Positions 1 through 5,704 of a DNA stretch of 17,478 nt are shown in pieces (within the stretch, counting starts at the first letter, position 1; each line of letters opens with the position of its first letter). Both the position numbers and the translations under genes were made by a program. This DNA comes from an uncultured Eubacteriales bacterium (GTDB taxonomy: Bacteria > Bacillota > Clostridia > Oscillospirales > Oscillospiraceae), in contig CAJLCS010000036.1 in the NCBI GenBank assembly GCA_905205195.1, forward strand, positions 1-17,478, read 5' to 3'. Under the pieces are notes generated by a model that worked only from the letters and a program-made list of their open reading frames with translations, was not told where the DNA came from and searched no databases.

Positions 1-1
1 C

Positions 2-55
2 GGTAATGTGTGCCATGTCTTCAATAAGGAGACCGGCATCAACCTGGAAGCCTAA
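2..55 (+). CDS. C-terminal tail of an unidentified upstream gene (partial)
   Basis: The frame that opens at the window edge reads GNVCHVFNKETGINLEA and then a TAA stop. The peptide has an ordinary amino-acid composition, and an intrinsic terminator starts 15 bases after the stop, as expected for the end of a real gene. Only 17 residues are visible, so no function can be assigned. That this frame is the coding one is inferred from its composition and the terminator. Confidence 0.45.
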   Translation, partial: GNVCHVFNKETGINLEA

Positions 56-70
56 TTCTTCCGATTTTGA

Positions 71-102
71 AACAGGCCCACGGAATCGTGGGCCTGTTTT
101 TT
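71..102 (+). terminator. Intrinsic terminator of the upstream gene
   Basis: A perfect 12-bp stem (AACAGGCCCACG at 71-82 with CGTGGGCCTGTT at 87-98) closes a GAAT loop and runs into a T tract at 97-102. It lies between the partial gene at the left edge and the esterase gene. The ribosome-binding site of the next gene starts only three bases after the T tract, so the esterase may depend partly on read-through, or on a promoter I cannot see. Confidence 0.85.
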
Positions 103-119
103 GCAAAGGAGCGGTTTTT

Positions 120-1190
120 GTGTATCAATCCAACATTTCCTGCCCTTACCGGGAGGAACCGGCGGCGGGCAACGCCTATCGGGAAACCTATTTGTCGGAT
201 TTGCAGGCCCTGTTGGAGGCGCGCCAGCGTCAGGCCCGGGAAGAACGGACCGCCTTCGGCCTGCGGATCGCCGAGGACCGGGAGGCATACCGGCGGCAGT
301 ACCGGGCCATGCTTGGCTGGCCCCTGACGGAACCGACACCGGCGGTCCGCAGCGTCCGGGAGGAACGGATTTTTGAAAACGAGGACCTGATGGTGACCCG
401 GGTCCAGCTGGAGCTGTGGAAAAAGTTCCGCTTTTACGGCATCCGCTTTACCCACAAGGGGGCGCCCCGGCCCTATGTCCTGTGCCAGCACGGCGGGCTG
501 GGAACGCCGGAGCTGTGCAGCAGCTTTTTCGGCAGCGGGAATTACAACGACATGACGATGCGGATCCTGAACCGGGGCGTCAATGTGTTTGCGCCCCAGC
601 TGCTGCTCTGGTCGGTGCCGGAATACGGCGAGGACCGGTTCCGGAGCACGCCGCCTGCGCCGGGAAACAACGGGACGGACGAGATGCGCCACCGCTATGA
701 CAAGGCGCTGCGCCAGCTGGGCGGCTCCATCACGGCGCTGGAAATCTGCTGCCTGTCGGCGGTGCTGGACTATCTGGAGACGCTGCCCAGCGCCACCGGG
801 AAATTCGGCATGGCGGGGCTGTCCTACGGCGGCTTTTACAGTCTCCACGCGGCTGCGGCGGAGCCGCGGCTTCAGGCGGTGCTGTCCTGCGCCCTGTTCC
901 ACGACCGCACCACCTACGACTGGCCGGACATGGTCTGGCAGAACGCTGCCTATACCTTTCAGGACGCAGAAATCGGCGCGTTGATCTGCCCCCGTTATCT
1001 GCGTATCGAGGTGGGCCGAGAGGATCCGCTGTTCGACTGGCATTCGGCGGAGGCGGAGTACCGGCGCTTGCAGCGTTATTATGCGGGCCATGAGGAAATG
1101 CTGCATTTCCATGTGTTTGAAGGAAACCACGAGTTTTCGCCGGAGGACGAAGGGGTGGCGGAGTTCGTCCGGGCGGTGCAGGCGCTGTAA
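120..1190 (+). CDS. Acetylxylan-esterase-like alpha/beta hydrolase
   Basis: A 356-residue serine hydrolase of the alpha/beta fold, most like the acetylxylan esterase / dienelactone hydrolase group. The nucleophile elbow is GLSYGG with Ser235. Candidate acid residues are Asp302 and Asp306 (EVGREDPLFD), and the catalytic His is His337 in FEGNHEF. A QHGG segment near 123-126 probably forms the oxyanion region. No signal peptide is visible, so it should act in the cytoplasm on short acylated substrates. I chose the GTG at 120 because AAAGGAG (105-111) sits eight bases before it. A longer frame from base 6 would run through the upstream terminator and is rejected. It is a single gene bounded by a terminator on the left and convergent tRNA genes on the right. 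The fold and triad are clear; acetylxylan as substrate is only suggested by similarity. Confidence 0.82.
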   Translation: MYQSNISCPYREEPAAGNAYRETYLSDLQALLEARQRQAREERTAFGLRIAEDREAYRRQYRAMLGWPLTEPTPAVRSVREERIFENEDLMVTRVQLELWKKFRFYGIRFTHKGAPRPYVLCQHGGLGTPELCSSFFGSGNYNDMTMRILNRGVNVFAPQLLLWSVPEYGEDRFRSTPPAPGNNGTDEMRHRYDKALRQLGGSITALEICCLSAVLDYLETLPSATGKFGMAGLSYGGFYSLHAAAAEPRLQAVLSCALFHDRTTYDWPDMVWQNAAYTFQDAEIGALICPRYLRIEVGREDPLFDWHSAEAEYRRLQRYYAGHEEMLHFHVFEGNHEFSPEDEGVAEFVRAVQAL

Positions 1191-1228
1191 AAAATAAAAA
1201 AGCGGCGCAGACCGTCAGGTCTGCGCCG
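1189..1228 (-). terminator. Terminator of the tRNA-Leu transcript
   Basis: An 11-bp stem (1203-1213 with 1218-1228, loop GTCA) is followed on the minus strand by a T-rich tail (complement of the A run at 1189-1201). It lies four bases from the encoded CCA of tRNA-Leu. The A run overlaps the stop codon of the convergent esterase gene. The tail is T-rich only in the minus direction. Confidence 0.85.
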
Positions 1229-1231
1229 ATC

Positions 1232-1318
1232 TGGTGCCGCGGACGGGACTCGAACCCGTACAACATCGCTGCCGGGGGATTTTAAGTCCCCTGTGTCTAC
1301 CGATTCCACCACCGCGGC
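1232..1318 (-). tRNA. tRNA-Leu (anticodon UAA)
   Basis: The minus strand folds as a class II tRNA of 87 nt including an encoded CCA (1232-1234). The acceptor stem GCCGCGG pairs with CCGCGGC, the T loop reads GGTTCGAGTCC, and there is a long variable arm. The anticodon loop ACTTAAA presents TAA, which reads leucine UUA codons. The variable arm and A discriminator support Leu over Ser. Confidence 0.95.
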
Positions 1319-1365
1319 AAAAGTGCATTTTCTTCTTTTAGTAACCAACAAAGAAATCAGAAAAT

Positions 1366-1400
1366 CAAAATCGCAATCCTACGAAGCGATTGCGATTTTG
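1366..1400. repeat. 13-bp inverted repeat between tRNA units
   Basis: CAAAATCGCAATC (1366-1378) and GATTGCGATTTTG (1388-1400) form a perfect 13-bp dyad with a 9-base loop. The minus-strand continuation is moderately T-rich (ATTTTCTGATTTC) but has no clean U tract, so a terminator function is uncertain. It lies between the terminator of the Gln-Lys unit and tRNA-Leu, the stretch that should also hold the promoter of tRNA-Leu, which I could not identify clearly. Confidence 0.6.
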
Positions 1401-1449
1401 AGGGAAGTGGCAAGGGAACGGGCGGATGACACCCTGTGTTCGTAAGGAT

Positions 1450-1486
1450 AAAAAAGCGTCGGAGCAAAGCGGACTTTGCTCCGACG
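1450..1486 (-). terminator. Terminator of the tRNA-Gln/tRNA-Lys transcript
   Basis: A perfect 13-bp stem (1457-1469 with 1474-1486, loop CGGA) is followed on the minus strand by C and six T residues. It directly abuts the CCA end of tRNA-Lys at 1487, so the 3' trailer is almost entirely the hairpin. Confidence 0.88.
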
Positions 1487-1562
1487 TGGTGACCCGCCGG
1501 GGATTCGAACCCCGGACCCATTGCTTAAAAGGCAATTGCTCTGCCAACTGAGCTAGCGGATC
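1487..1562 (-). tRNA. tRNA-Lys (anticodon UUU)
   Basis: A 76-nt cloverleaf on the minus strand. The acceptor GATCCGC pairs with GCGGGTC (one T-G pair), the D arm contains AGCTCAGTTGGCAGAGC, and the anticodon loop CTTTTAA presents TTT. The T loop reads GGTTCGAATCC, and CCA is encoded at 1487-1489. It follows tRNA-Gln by three bases and shares its promoter and terminator. Confidence 0.96.
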
Positions 1563-1565
1563 GTA

Positions 1566-1640
1566 TGGCTGGGATGGCCGGATTCGAACCGACGAATACC
1601 AGAGTCAAAGTCTGGTGCCTTACCGCTTGGCGACATCCCA
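1566..1640 (-). tRNA. tRNA-Gln (anticodon UUG)
   Basis: A 75-nt cloverleaf on the minus strand. The acceptor TGGGATG pairs with CATCCCA, the discriminator is G, and the anticodon stem-loop CCAGA-CTTTGAC-TCTGG presents TTG, reading glutamine CAA codons. CCA is encoded at 1566-1568. It is the first gene of the Gln-Lys unit. Confidence 0.96.
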
Positions 1641-1683
1641 ATGTTACACATGTGAACGGCGCCCTGCATCGGACACACTTTAT

Positions 1684-1712
1684 ATTATAGCATAGAAATT
1701 CCGGTTTTGCAA
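1684..1712 (-). promoter_or_regulatory. SigmaA-type promoter of the tRNA-Gln/Lys unit
   Basis: On the minus strand TTGCAA (1707-1712) and TATAAT (1684-1689) are separated by exactly 17 bases. The expected start lies about 35 bases upstream of the tRNA-Gln 5' end. The short leader contains the perfect palindrome CACATGTG (1647-1654). Confidence 0.85.
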
Positions 1713-1801
1713 CCTTTATTTTCTCTTTTTCTTGGAAAAATGATTTGGAGGCCGATGTTCGGTCCCCTAATATGTTGGCTTTGCTTCCATTGCACCGACT
1801 A

Positions 1802-1829
1802 CCGTTCAAAATCAGCCGATTTTGAGCGG
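1802..1829. repeat. 12-bp inverted repeat with AGCC loop
   Basis: CCGTTCAAAATC (1802-1813) pairs with GATTTTGAGCGG (1818-1829) through 12 bp including one T-G. No U tract follows on either strand, so it is not a standard terminator. It lies downstream of the orphan promoter at 2124-2152 and might mark the 3' end of that transcript. Confidence 0.5.
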
Positions 1830-2123
1830 CTTCTTATGGACTTTTTCGACTTGCTGTAATTTCAATGTAACCACGGTTTGCTGTATTTTAGTTGACATAA
1901 AAACGAAACTGCCTGACGGACTGTCCCTGGGTATACTGAATGTCCGGATCAGAACCACGTCCAATCAAAGCCGGCTGCCGAAATTCCCCTTTTTCTATGT
2001 AAATCTGAACTGCATGAGGTAAGGAGTGTTTACGATACAGTCGGCGAAAGGCAGAATCATAGAGGCGAATGAGTGGATACGAAATCCCGAGGAGTTCACC
2101 CTTCCACGAACGCCTTTTTGGCC

Positions 2124-2152
2124 AGCATATCATTTTTTCTTGCTGTTGTCAA
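2124..2152 (-). promoter_or_regulatory. Orphan near-consensus promoter
   Basis: On the minus strand a perfect TTGACA (2147-2152) is followed after exactly 17 bases by TATGCT (2124-2129). The expected start is near 2117. No protein gene with a ribosome-binding site follows before the tRNA promoter at 1712. The product is therefore either a small RNA or the remains of a lost gene. Confidence 0.65.
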
Positions 2153-2187
2153 GAAAATACTAAGCGATATTTTCAAGGAAAATTTCC

Positions 2188-2310
2188 AAGAAAAGGGGAT
2201 CTATATAAGATCGCCGGTATCAAAGAAACGCTACCGCCCATATTAGCCTTTCACAAAGAGAGGCTAGGTTGGCAGCCTACCAAGAAACTGCCACAGGGGG
2301 TAGCGTTTCT
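2188..2310 (-). ncRNA. Predicted structured small RNA, family not recognised
   Basis: The minus strand just downstream of a near-perfect promoter folds compactly. P1 is a perfect 12-bp stem (2310-2299 with 2235-2224), extended past a one-base bulge by three C-G pairs. Inside it lie P2 (TGGCAG at 2293-2288 with CTGCCA at 2275-2270) and P3 (TAGCCT at 2266-2261 with AGGCTA at 2249-2244), giving a three-way junction. The expected start (about seven bases past the -10 box) coincides with the first base of P1. A weak hairpin GATCT-TATAT-AGATC followed by CCCCTTTTCTT (about 2212-2188) could end a transcript of about 120 nt. The segment CTACC in P1 could instead pair with GGTAG in the P2 loop, so two folds compete. 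Caution: the P3 extension has a C-A mismatch on this strand but a T-G pair on the other. It matches no class I can name. Confidence 0.5.
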
Positions 2311-2316
2311 ATGCTC

Positions 2317-2345
2317 AATATATCCCTGTTTCCATCAAATGTCAA
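2317..2345 (-). promoter_or_regulatory. Near-consensus promoter of the predicted small RNA
   Basis: On the minus strand a perfect TTGACA (2340-2345) and TATATT (2317-2322) are separated by exactly 17 bases. The promoter begins nine bases after the stop codon of the zinc-ribbon membrane protein gene, with no terminator in between. It points at the structured segment starting at 2310. Confidence 0.75.
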
Positions 2346-2353
2346 GAAAATTT

Positions 2354-3046
2354 TCAGACAAAAAACAGCTTGTGCATCCGCTCCCGCAGGGGCCGGATGA
2401 TGGCCACCAGCAGCAGAAACAGTCCCACCAGACAGAGCACCGTCAGCGGATACAGGCTCCAGCGGAACATTTTGCCGCCGAAGGTGATGACCTGAAACAG
2501 CTCGAAGAGCATCATGCAGCAGCCAAGCGCGATAAAAGCCCCGCCCCAGACATACAGGTGCCCCCGGCGTAGGCAGTGGCAAAGGGTGACGACGGCCTCC
2601 ACCAGCAGCCCAGTGATGCCCACCACCGGGAAAGCAAAGGAAAGAAACCAGCCGCCCTGCAGAGCCAGATCGATATACAGCAGATAGCAGCCCAGCGCCG
2701 CGAAGTCCACGGCGGTAAAAATAATCGGATTGGGCCGCCGGAACCAGAAGGGCAGGATCATGGTCAGGTAAGCCAGCACGATGCCGCCTGCGGCGTAGCC
2801 GGACCAGGTAACGCGGCGGCGCAGGGCCAAATCGATGACCAGACATAAAACAGCAGCCAGCGCAAACACAAAGGTAAAAATGGCCTGCACGCCGTGGGGG
2901 GTGGGGTGGAATTCCTCCGGCCCCAGATTGGGGAAGGTCGGCTCGCCGTGGGGAACGGGCAGGTCCGGATGATAGACCACCGTGCCGCACAGCGGGCACT
3001 TTTTTTCGGTGTCCGCCAGACGGACACCGCATTTGACGCAGTACAT
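2354..3046 (-). CDS. Zinc-ribbon, six-helix membrane protein (DUF6320-like)
   Basis: A 230-residue protein with an N-terminal zinc ribbon (Cys3, Cys6, Cys17, Cys20 in CxxC pairs) and a proline-rich linker to about residue 50. Six hydrophobic segments follow at about 53-73, 84-102, 108-127, 132-157, 164-188 and 197-217, and the tail is basic. This layout matches proteins annotated as DUF6320, whose function is unknown. I start at ATG 3046 because GGAGG (3055-3059) lies eight bases before it. The GTG three codons upstream overlaps that ribosome-binding site. It is the last gene of the operon with the acyltransferase (15 bases upstream) and esterase. From that position I infer a membrane partner of an acyl-transfer or ester system. 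The family assignment is from memory and should be searched. Confidence 0.75.
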   Translation of the reverse strand: MYCVKCGVRLADTEKKCPLCGTVVYHPDLPVPHGEPTFPNLGPEEFHPTPHGVQAIFTFVFALAAVLCLVIDLALRRRVTWSGYAAGGIVLAYLTMILPFWFRRPNPIIFTAVDFAALGCYLLYIDLALQGGWFLSFAFPVVGITGLLVEAVVTLCHCLRRGHLYVWGGAFIALGCCMMLFELFQVITFGGKMFRWSLYPLTVLCLVGLFLLLVAIIRPLRERMHKLFFV

Positions 3047-3061
3047 ACTTGGCACCTCCGA

Positions 3062-4333
3062 TTATTCGCCGTTGCTTTCCACGGTGACGTCCAGCCCCAG
3101 CTCCACCAGCCGGGTCAGGAACCGCCGCTCCAGCTCCGGCTCCTTGATGCTGCGGATCAGGTTCAGGACGGTGGTTCCGCCGTAGCTAACCACGCCGCAG
3201 TTGTTGTGATACGAAATCTGGACGCCGATGACGAAGTCCAGCCGGGTGACGTAAGGCTCCATCTCGGCCGGCAGCTTCTGAAGGCCCAGGTTGGAGATGG
3301 TAATGCTGCTTTTTGTCTCGCCCACGGACCGGTAGACCAGCCGCATGGCCAGATTTTTCAGGAACAGCGGGGTGATTTTCAGCGCCACGGCCCGCTCGGC
3401 CTTGACGTTGGCGGCAATCCGGGTGGCCATGAGCTTGGGCGTGACCTCCATGGCGATTTTCTGGCCGATGATGGTGCAAAGCTCCTGCAGGTCGTAGTTG
3501 CCCAGCCGGGGATCCACGCCGGGATTGATGGCCAGCACGAAATTCCGCAGCGTCCGGCTGCCGAACAGCGGCCGCAGATTGACGGGAATGCTGATTTTCA
3601 CGTTTTTCTGGGGCCGACGGCGGCGGGCCTGCATTTCCATGATGACCTGCACCATGACGGCGGAGAGAAACGCCGTGACGGTGACGCCGTAGCGGTGGGC
3701 CATGGCCCGCAGCTGGTCGGCGTTCAGCGTGGCGGAAATCAGATGCCGGAACCCGTCCGGCTCCGGGGTGCCGCCCCGCAGATGATAGGCGTTCGGCTCC
3801 GCCCGGGACATGGACACGGGAGCGGCGTGCTTCTGGAAGCTGTCCTCCAGCTCCTCCGGCTTGGGTGCTTCCGTCACATCCAGCACGCCGAAGCCCGGCG
3901 TCACGTCAATGCCGTAGCGCAGCGTCAGATACTGGGCCACCAGCGTTTTCAGGAAGATCATGCCGCCGTTGCCGTCGGTCAGAGCGTGGAAAAATTCCGC
4001 TGCGATGCGGTTTTTGTAGTAAAGCACCCGGAAGGCGCAGGTCCGCAGCTCCTGCCGGTGCATATGCACCATGGGGTAGGGGCCGTCCTGCCGCACCCGG
4101 GGCGCCGCCGGGATCTGCTCCAGATAGTACCAGAAGGCCCCCCGGCGCAGCCGGACGGCAATGGACGGGAACCGGGGCAGAATCTTTTCCACCGCCGACT
4201 GAAGGATTTTCGGGTCCACCGGCTCCGTCAGCTGGGCGGAAATCCGGAACACGTTGTTCCAGTCCCGGCGCATGATGGCGGGAAAGATGGTCGCGGCGTT
4301 GTCCAGCCGCATCCATTTCAGTTCTCCGGCCAT
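3062..4333 (-). CDS. HxxxD acyltransferase, alcohol acetyltransferase / condensation-domain type
   Basis: A 423-residue CoA-dependent acyltransferase-fold protein. The catalytic HxxxDG motif is present as HALTDG (His116, Asp120), followed by GNGG. The early stretch FRISAQLTEPVDPKILQSAVEKILPRFP is the typical first half of condensation-fold enzymes, and SIPVNLRP near 250 and a late hydrophobic half complete the two-lobed fold. The length fits the alcohol acetyltransferase group. Such enzymes move an acyl group from CoA or a carrier to an alcohol or amine; the acceptor here is unknown. The ATG at 4333 overlaps the end of the upstream esterase gene by 16 bases and is preceded by GGGAGG, so translational coupling is likely. 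No carrier-protein or adenylation domain is visible nearby, which argues against a classic peptide synthetase. Confidence 0.8.
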   Translation of the reverse strand: MAGELKWMRLDNAATIFPAIMRRDWNNVFRISAQLTEPVDPKILQSAVEKILPRFPSIAVRLRRGAFWYYLEQIPAAPRVRQDGPYPMVHMHRQELRTCAFRVLYYKNRIAAEFFHALTDGNGGMIFLKTLVAQYLTLRYGIDVTPGFGVLDVTEAPKPEELEDSFQKHAAPVSMSRAEPNAYHLRGGTPEPDGFRHLISATLNADQLRAMAHRYGVTVTAFLSAVMVQVIMEMQARRRRPQKNVKISIPVNLRPLFGSRTLRNFVLAINPGVDPRLGNYDLQELCTIIGQKIAMEVTPKLMATRIAANVKAERAVALKITPLFLKNLAMRLVYRSVGETKSSITISNLGLQKLPAEMEPYVTRLDFVIGVQISYHNNCGVVSYGGTTVLNLIRSIKEPELERRFLTRLVELGLDVTVESNGE

Positions 4334-5217
4334 GCCAGCACCTCCCGACAGAAGGCCACGATGGCATCCATGTCACAGCGGCGCTCCTTGAGACAGTAGA
4401 GCAGGTAGGCGTGCCACAGCGCCGGCCCCACCACCAGACGGCTGCTGCACCCGGCCTTTTCCAGCGCGGCGTGGAGCAGCTCCGTGTCGGAACGCATGAT
4501 CTCGTCGCCGCCCACAAACAGCAGGCTGGGCGGGAACCCGGCCAGATCGCCGAAAAGCGGGGAGCACAGCGTATTTTCCGGATGATCCGTGTAGCATTTG
4601 GCGAAAAACTGAAGCTGATATTTGGTCATGGAGGGGTCCCGGTCCTTGTTTTCCTCGTAGCTGGGGCCGGAAGCGGTCAGATCGGTCCAGGGGGAAATGC
4701 CGATCAATCCCCCGGGCAGGGGGAGGTTCTGCCGGTGCAGCCACAGGCATAGACAGAAAATCAGTCCGCCGCCGGCGGATTCTCCGGCCAGCAGGATCCG
4801 CTTCGGGTCCCAGCCTTCCGTCAGAAGAAGCCGGTAGCAGGCGGCCGCGTCCTCCAGCGCGCCGGGAAACGGCGTTTCCGGCGCCAGCCGATAGGCCGGA
4901 CACAGGACCTTCAGGCCCGTTTCCGCCGCCAGCACGGAGCCGAAGCCCTTGGCGTATTCCAGATCGCCGCAGGTATAGCCGCCGCCGTGAAGATACAAAA
5001 TGACGCCCCGGTCATCCACGTTCTCCCGGGGGCAGGCCCAGGCGGCTTCAAAGCCCTCCATGGGAACGGGGGTGTGGGTCACCTCCCGGCGGTGGACGGC
5101 CTGCATGAACCGGCCCAGGGCGTCCTGGCCCTTCCGGTTGGCATCAAGGGAGCAGGCACTGAGCATGGGCTTGAGCCATTCCAGCTGACGGCGCACAAAT
5201 TTCTGAGATAATTCCAT
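4318..5217 (-). CDS. Alpha/beta hydrolase of the hormone-sensitive-lipase family
   Basis: A 299-residue esterase. It has the HGGG oxyanion motif (77-80) typical of the HSL family, the nucleophile elbow GESAGG with Ser147, the acid residue in FVGGDEIMRSD (Asp238 or Asp244), and His269 in WHAYLL. The sequence YRLAPETPFPGALED after the oxyanion motif is also characteristic of the family. There is no signal peptide; the N-terminal helix probably forms part of the cap. The ATG is preceded by AGGAAG and lies 12 bases after the stop of the broken membrane-protein gene. The gene overlaps the acyltransferase downstream, so ester cleavage and ester formation are made together. The family call is firm; the substrate is unknown. 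Confidence 0.9.
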   Translation of the reverse strand: MELSQKFVRRQLEWLKPMLSACSLDANRKGQDALGRFMQAVHRREVTHTPVPMEGFEAAWACPRENVDDRGVILYLHGGGYTCGDLEYAKGFGSVLAAETGLKVLCPAYRLAPETPFPGALEDAAACYRLLLTEGWDPKRILLAGESAGGGLIFCLCLWLHRQNLPLPGGLIGISPWTDLTASGPSYEENKDRDPSMTKYQLQFFAKCYTDHPENTLCSPLFGDLAGFPPSLLFVGGDEIMRSDTELLHAALEKAGCSSRLVVGPALWHAYLLYCLKERRCDMDAIVAFCREVLAWPEN

Positions 5218-5229
5218 AGGATTTCTTCC

Positions 5230-5614
5230 TTAACGGCAGCGTGCCATACGATTGTCTTCGGCGATACGGTCGGAAAACGAAAGCCTCCGGGGCCGCGGGC
5301 GAAACTGCTCGGTCCAGCGCCGGGAATAGGCGATAAACAGCCCGTAAACGTAGGGCATTCCCAGATTGGTTTCCAGCAGCGAATTGACGGTCAGCGTCCG
5401 CAGGGATGCTGCGGCTGTGGCAGATTAGGTGAAAAATGCCGTAATCCACCGCCAGATAGACCAGGCCCATTACCAGTCCCACCGCCACGGTCATGTATTT
5501 TTTCTTCCAGAGCAGCAGCACGAGAAAGAGAATCAGAAAGGCCGTATCCAGCCAGATATAAAGCGGCGCAAACTGCCGCCGGGCAATCAGTTCCGTCACA
5601 AGGGCGCCTACCAA
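5230..5614 (-). pseudogene. Frameshifted small membrane-protein gene
   Basis: Two partial reading frames join into one plausible protein. The first (from 5614) reads MVGALVTELIARRQFAPLY and continues through two hydrophobic segments to DYGIFHL. The second frame, free of stops from about 5420, reads SLRTLTVNSLLETNLGMPYV and on to a TAA at 5230-5232, with a membrane-like segment and a basic tail. A TAA in the second frame just upstream shows that the switch lies near 5405-5425. The first frame would instead run on into low-quality sequence. The start is also doubtful: only a TTG is in frame, without a ribosome-binding site, nine bases from the expected transcript start. The gene appears damaged at both places, although a sequencing error or an internal deletion is possible. 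It heads the esterase operon. Confidence 0.6.
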
Positions 5615-5629
5615 GCATTCATTTGACCT

Positions 5630-5658
5630 ATTATATCATAGATTTTCCCAAAACGCAA
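5630..5658 (-). promoter_or_regulatory. Promoter of the esterase/acyltransferase operon
   Basis: On the minus strand TTGCGT (5653-5658) and a perfect TATAAT (5630-5635) are 17 bases apart. It would drive the damaged membrane-protein gene, esterase, acyltransferase and zinc-ribbon gene as one transcript. The -35 box touches the T tract of the preceding GH31 terminator. Confidence 0.7.
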
Positions 5659-5697
5659 AAAATAAATCCGCGCCCTGTTTTTTTCAACAGGGCGCGG
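5657..5697 (-). terminator. Terminator of the GH31 gene
   Basis: A perfect 12-bp GC-rich stem (5668-5679 with 5686-5697, six-base loop) is followed on the minus strand by ATTTATTTTTT. It begins seven bases after the GH31 stop codon and separates that gene from the esterase operon. Confidence 0.88.
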
Positions 5698-5704
5698 CGT
5701 CTGG

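Larger units (their letters stand above)
1713..2353. other. Long stretch without a convincing protein gene, lower GC
   Basis: About 640 bases between the tRNA promoter and the end of the zinc-ribbon gene. Its base composition is visibly more AT-rich than the flanking genes. It holds two strong minus-strand promoters, one predicted structured RNA and one 12-bp dyad (listed separately). A minus-strand open frame from 2133 to 1888 ends in GRGSDPDIQYTQGQSVRQFRFYVN-like sequence with a plausible composition. However, its only ATG lies inside the -10 box of the 2124-2152 promoter and it has no ribosome-binding site, so at best it is the remnant of a gene. I recognise no family in it. Confidence 0.5.

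Noticed and set aside
39..1130. 363-codon open frame antisense to the esterase gene
   Set aside because: It is a shadow of a GC-rich gene, without a ribosome-binding site or recognisable motifs. The sense strand has a complete catalytic triad and a good start.
1822..2022. Possible 66-residue plus-strand peptide in the intergenic stretch
   Set aside because: The ATG lies inside the stem of a hairpin, no ribosome-binding site precedes it, and the sequence shows no family or membrane pattern.
2188..2310. Retron, integron attC, purine, TPP or ykkC-type riboswitch as identity of the structured RNA
   Set aside because: No reverse transcriptase or integrase is nearby, and the conserved sequence blocks I know for these classes are absent.
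2894..4399. 501-codon plus-strand open frame
   Set aside because: It is rich in Gln, His, Gly and Pro and runs antisense to two well-supported genes with family motifs; a typical GC-rich shadow.
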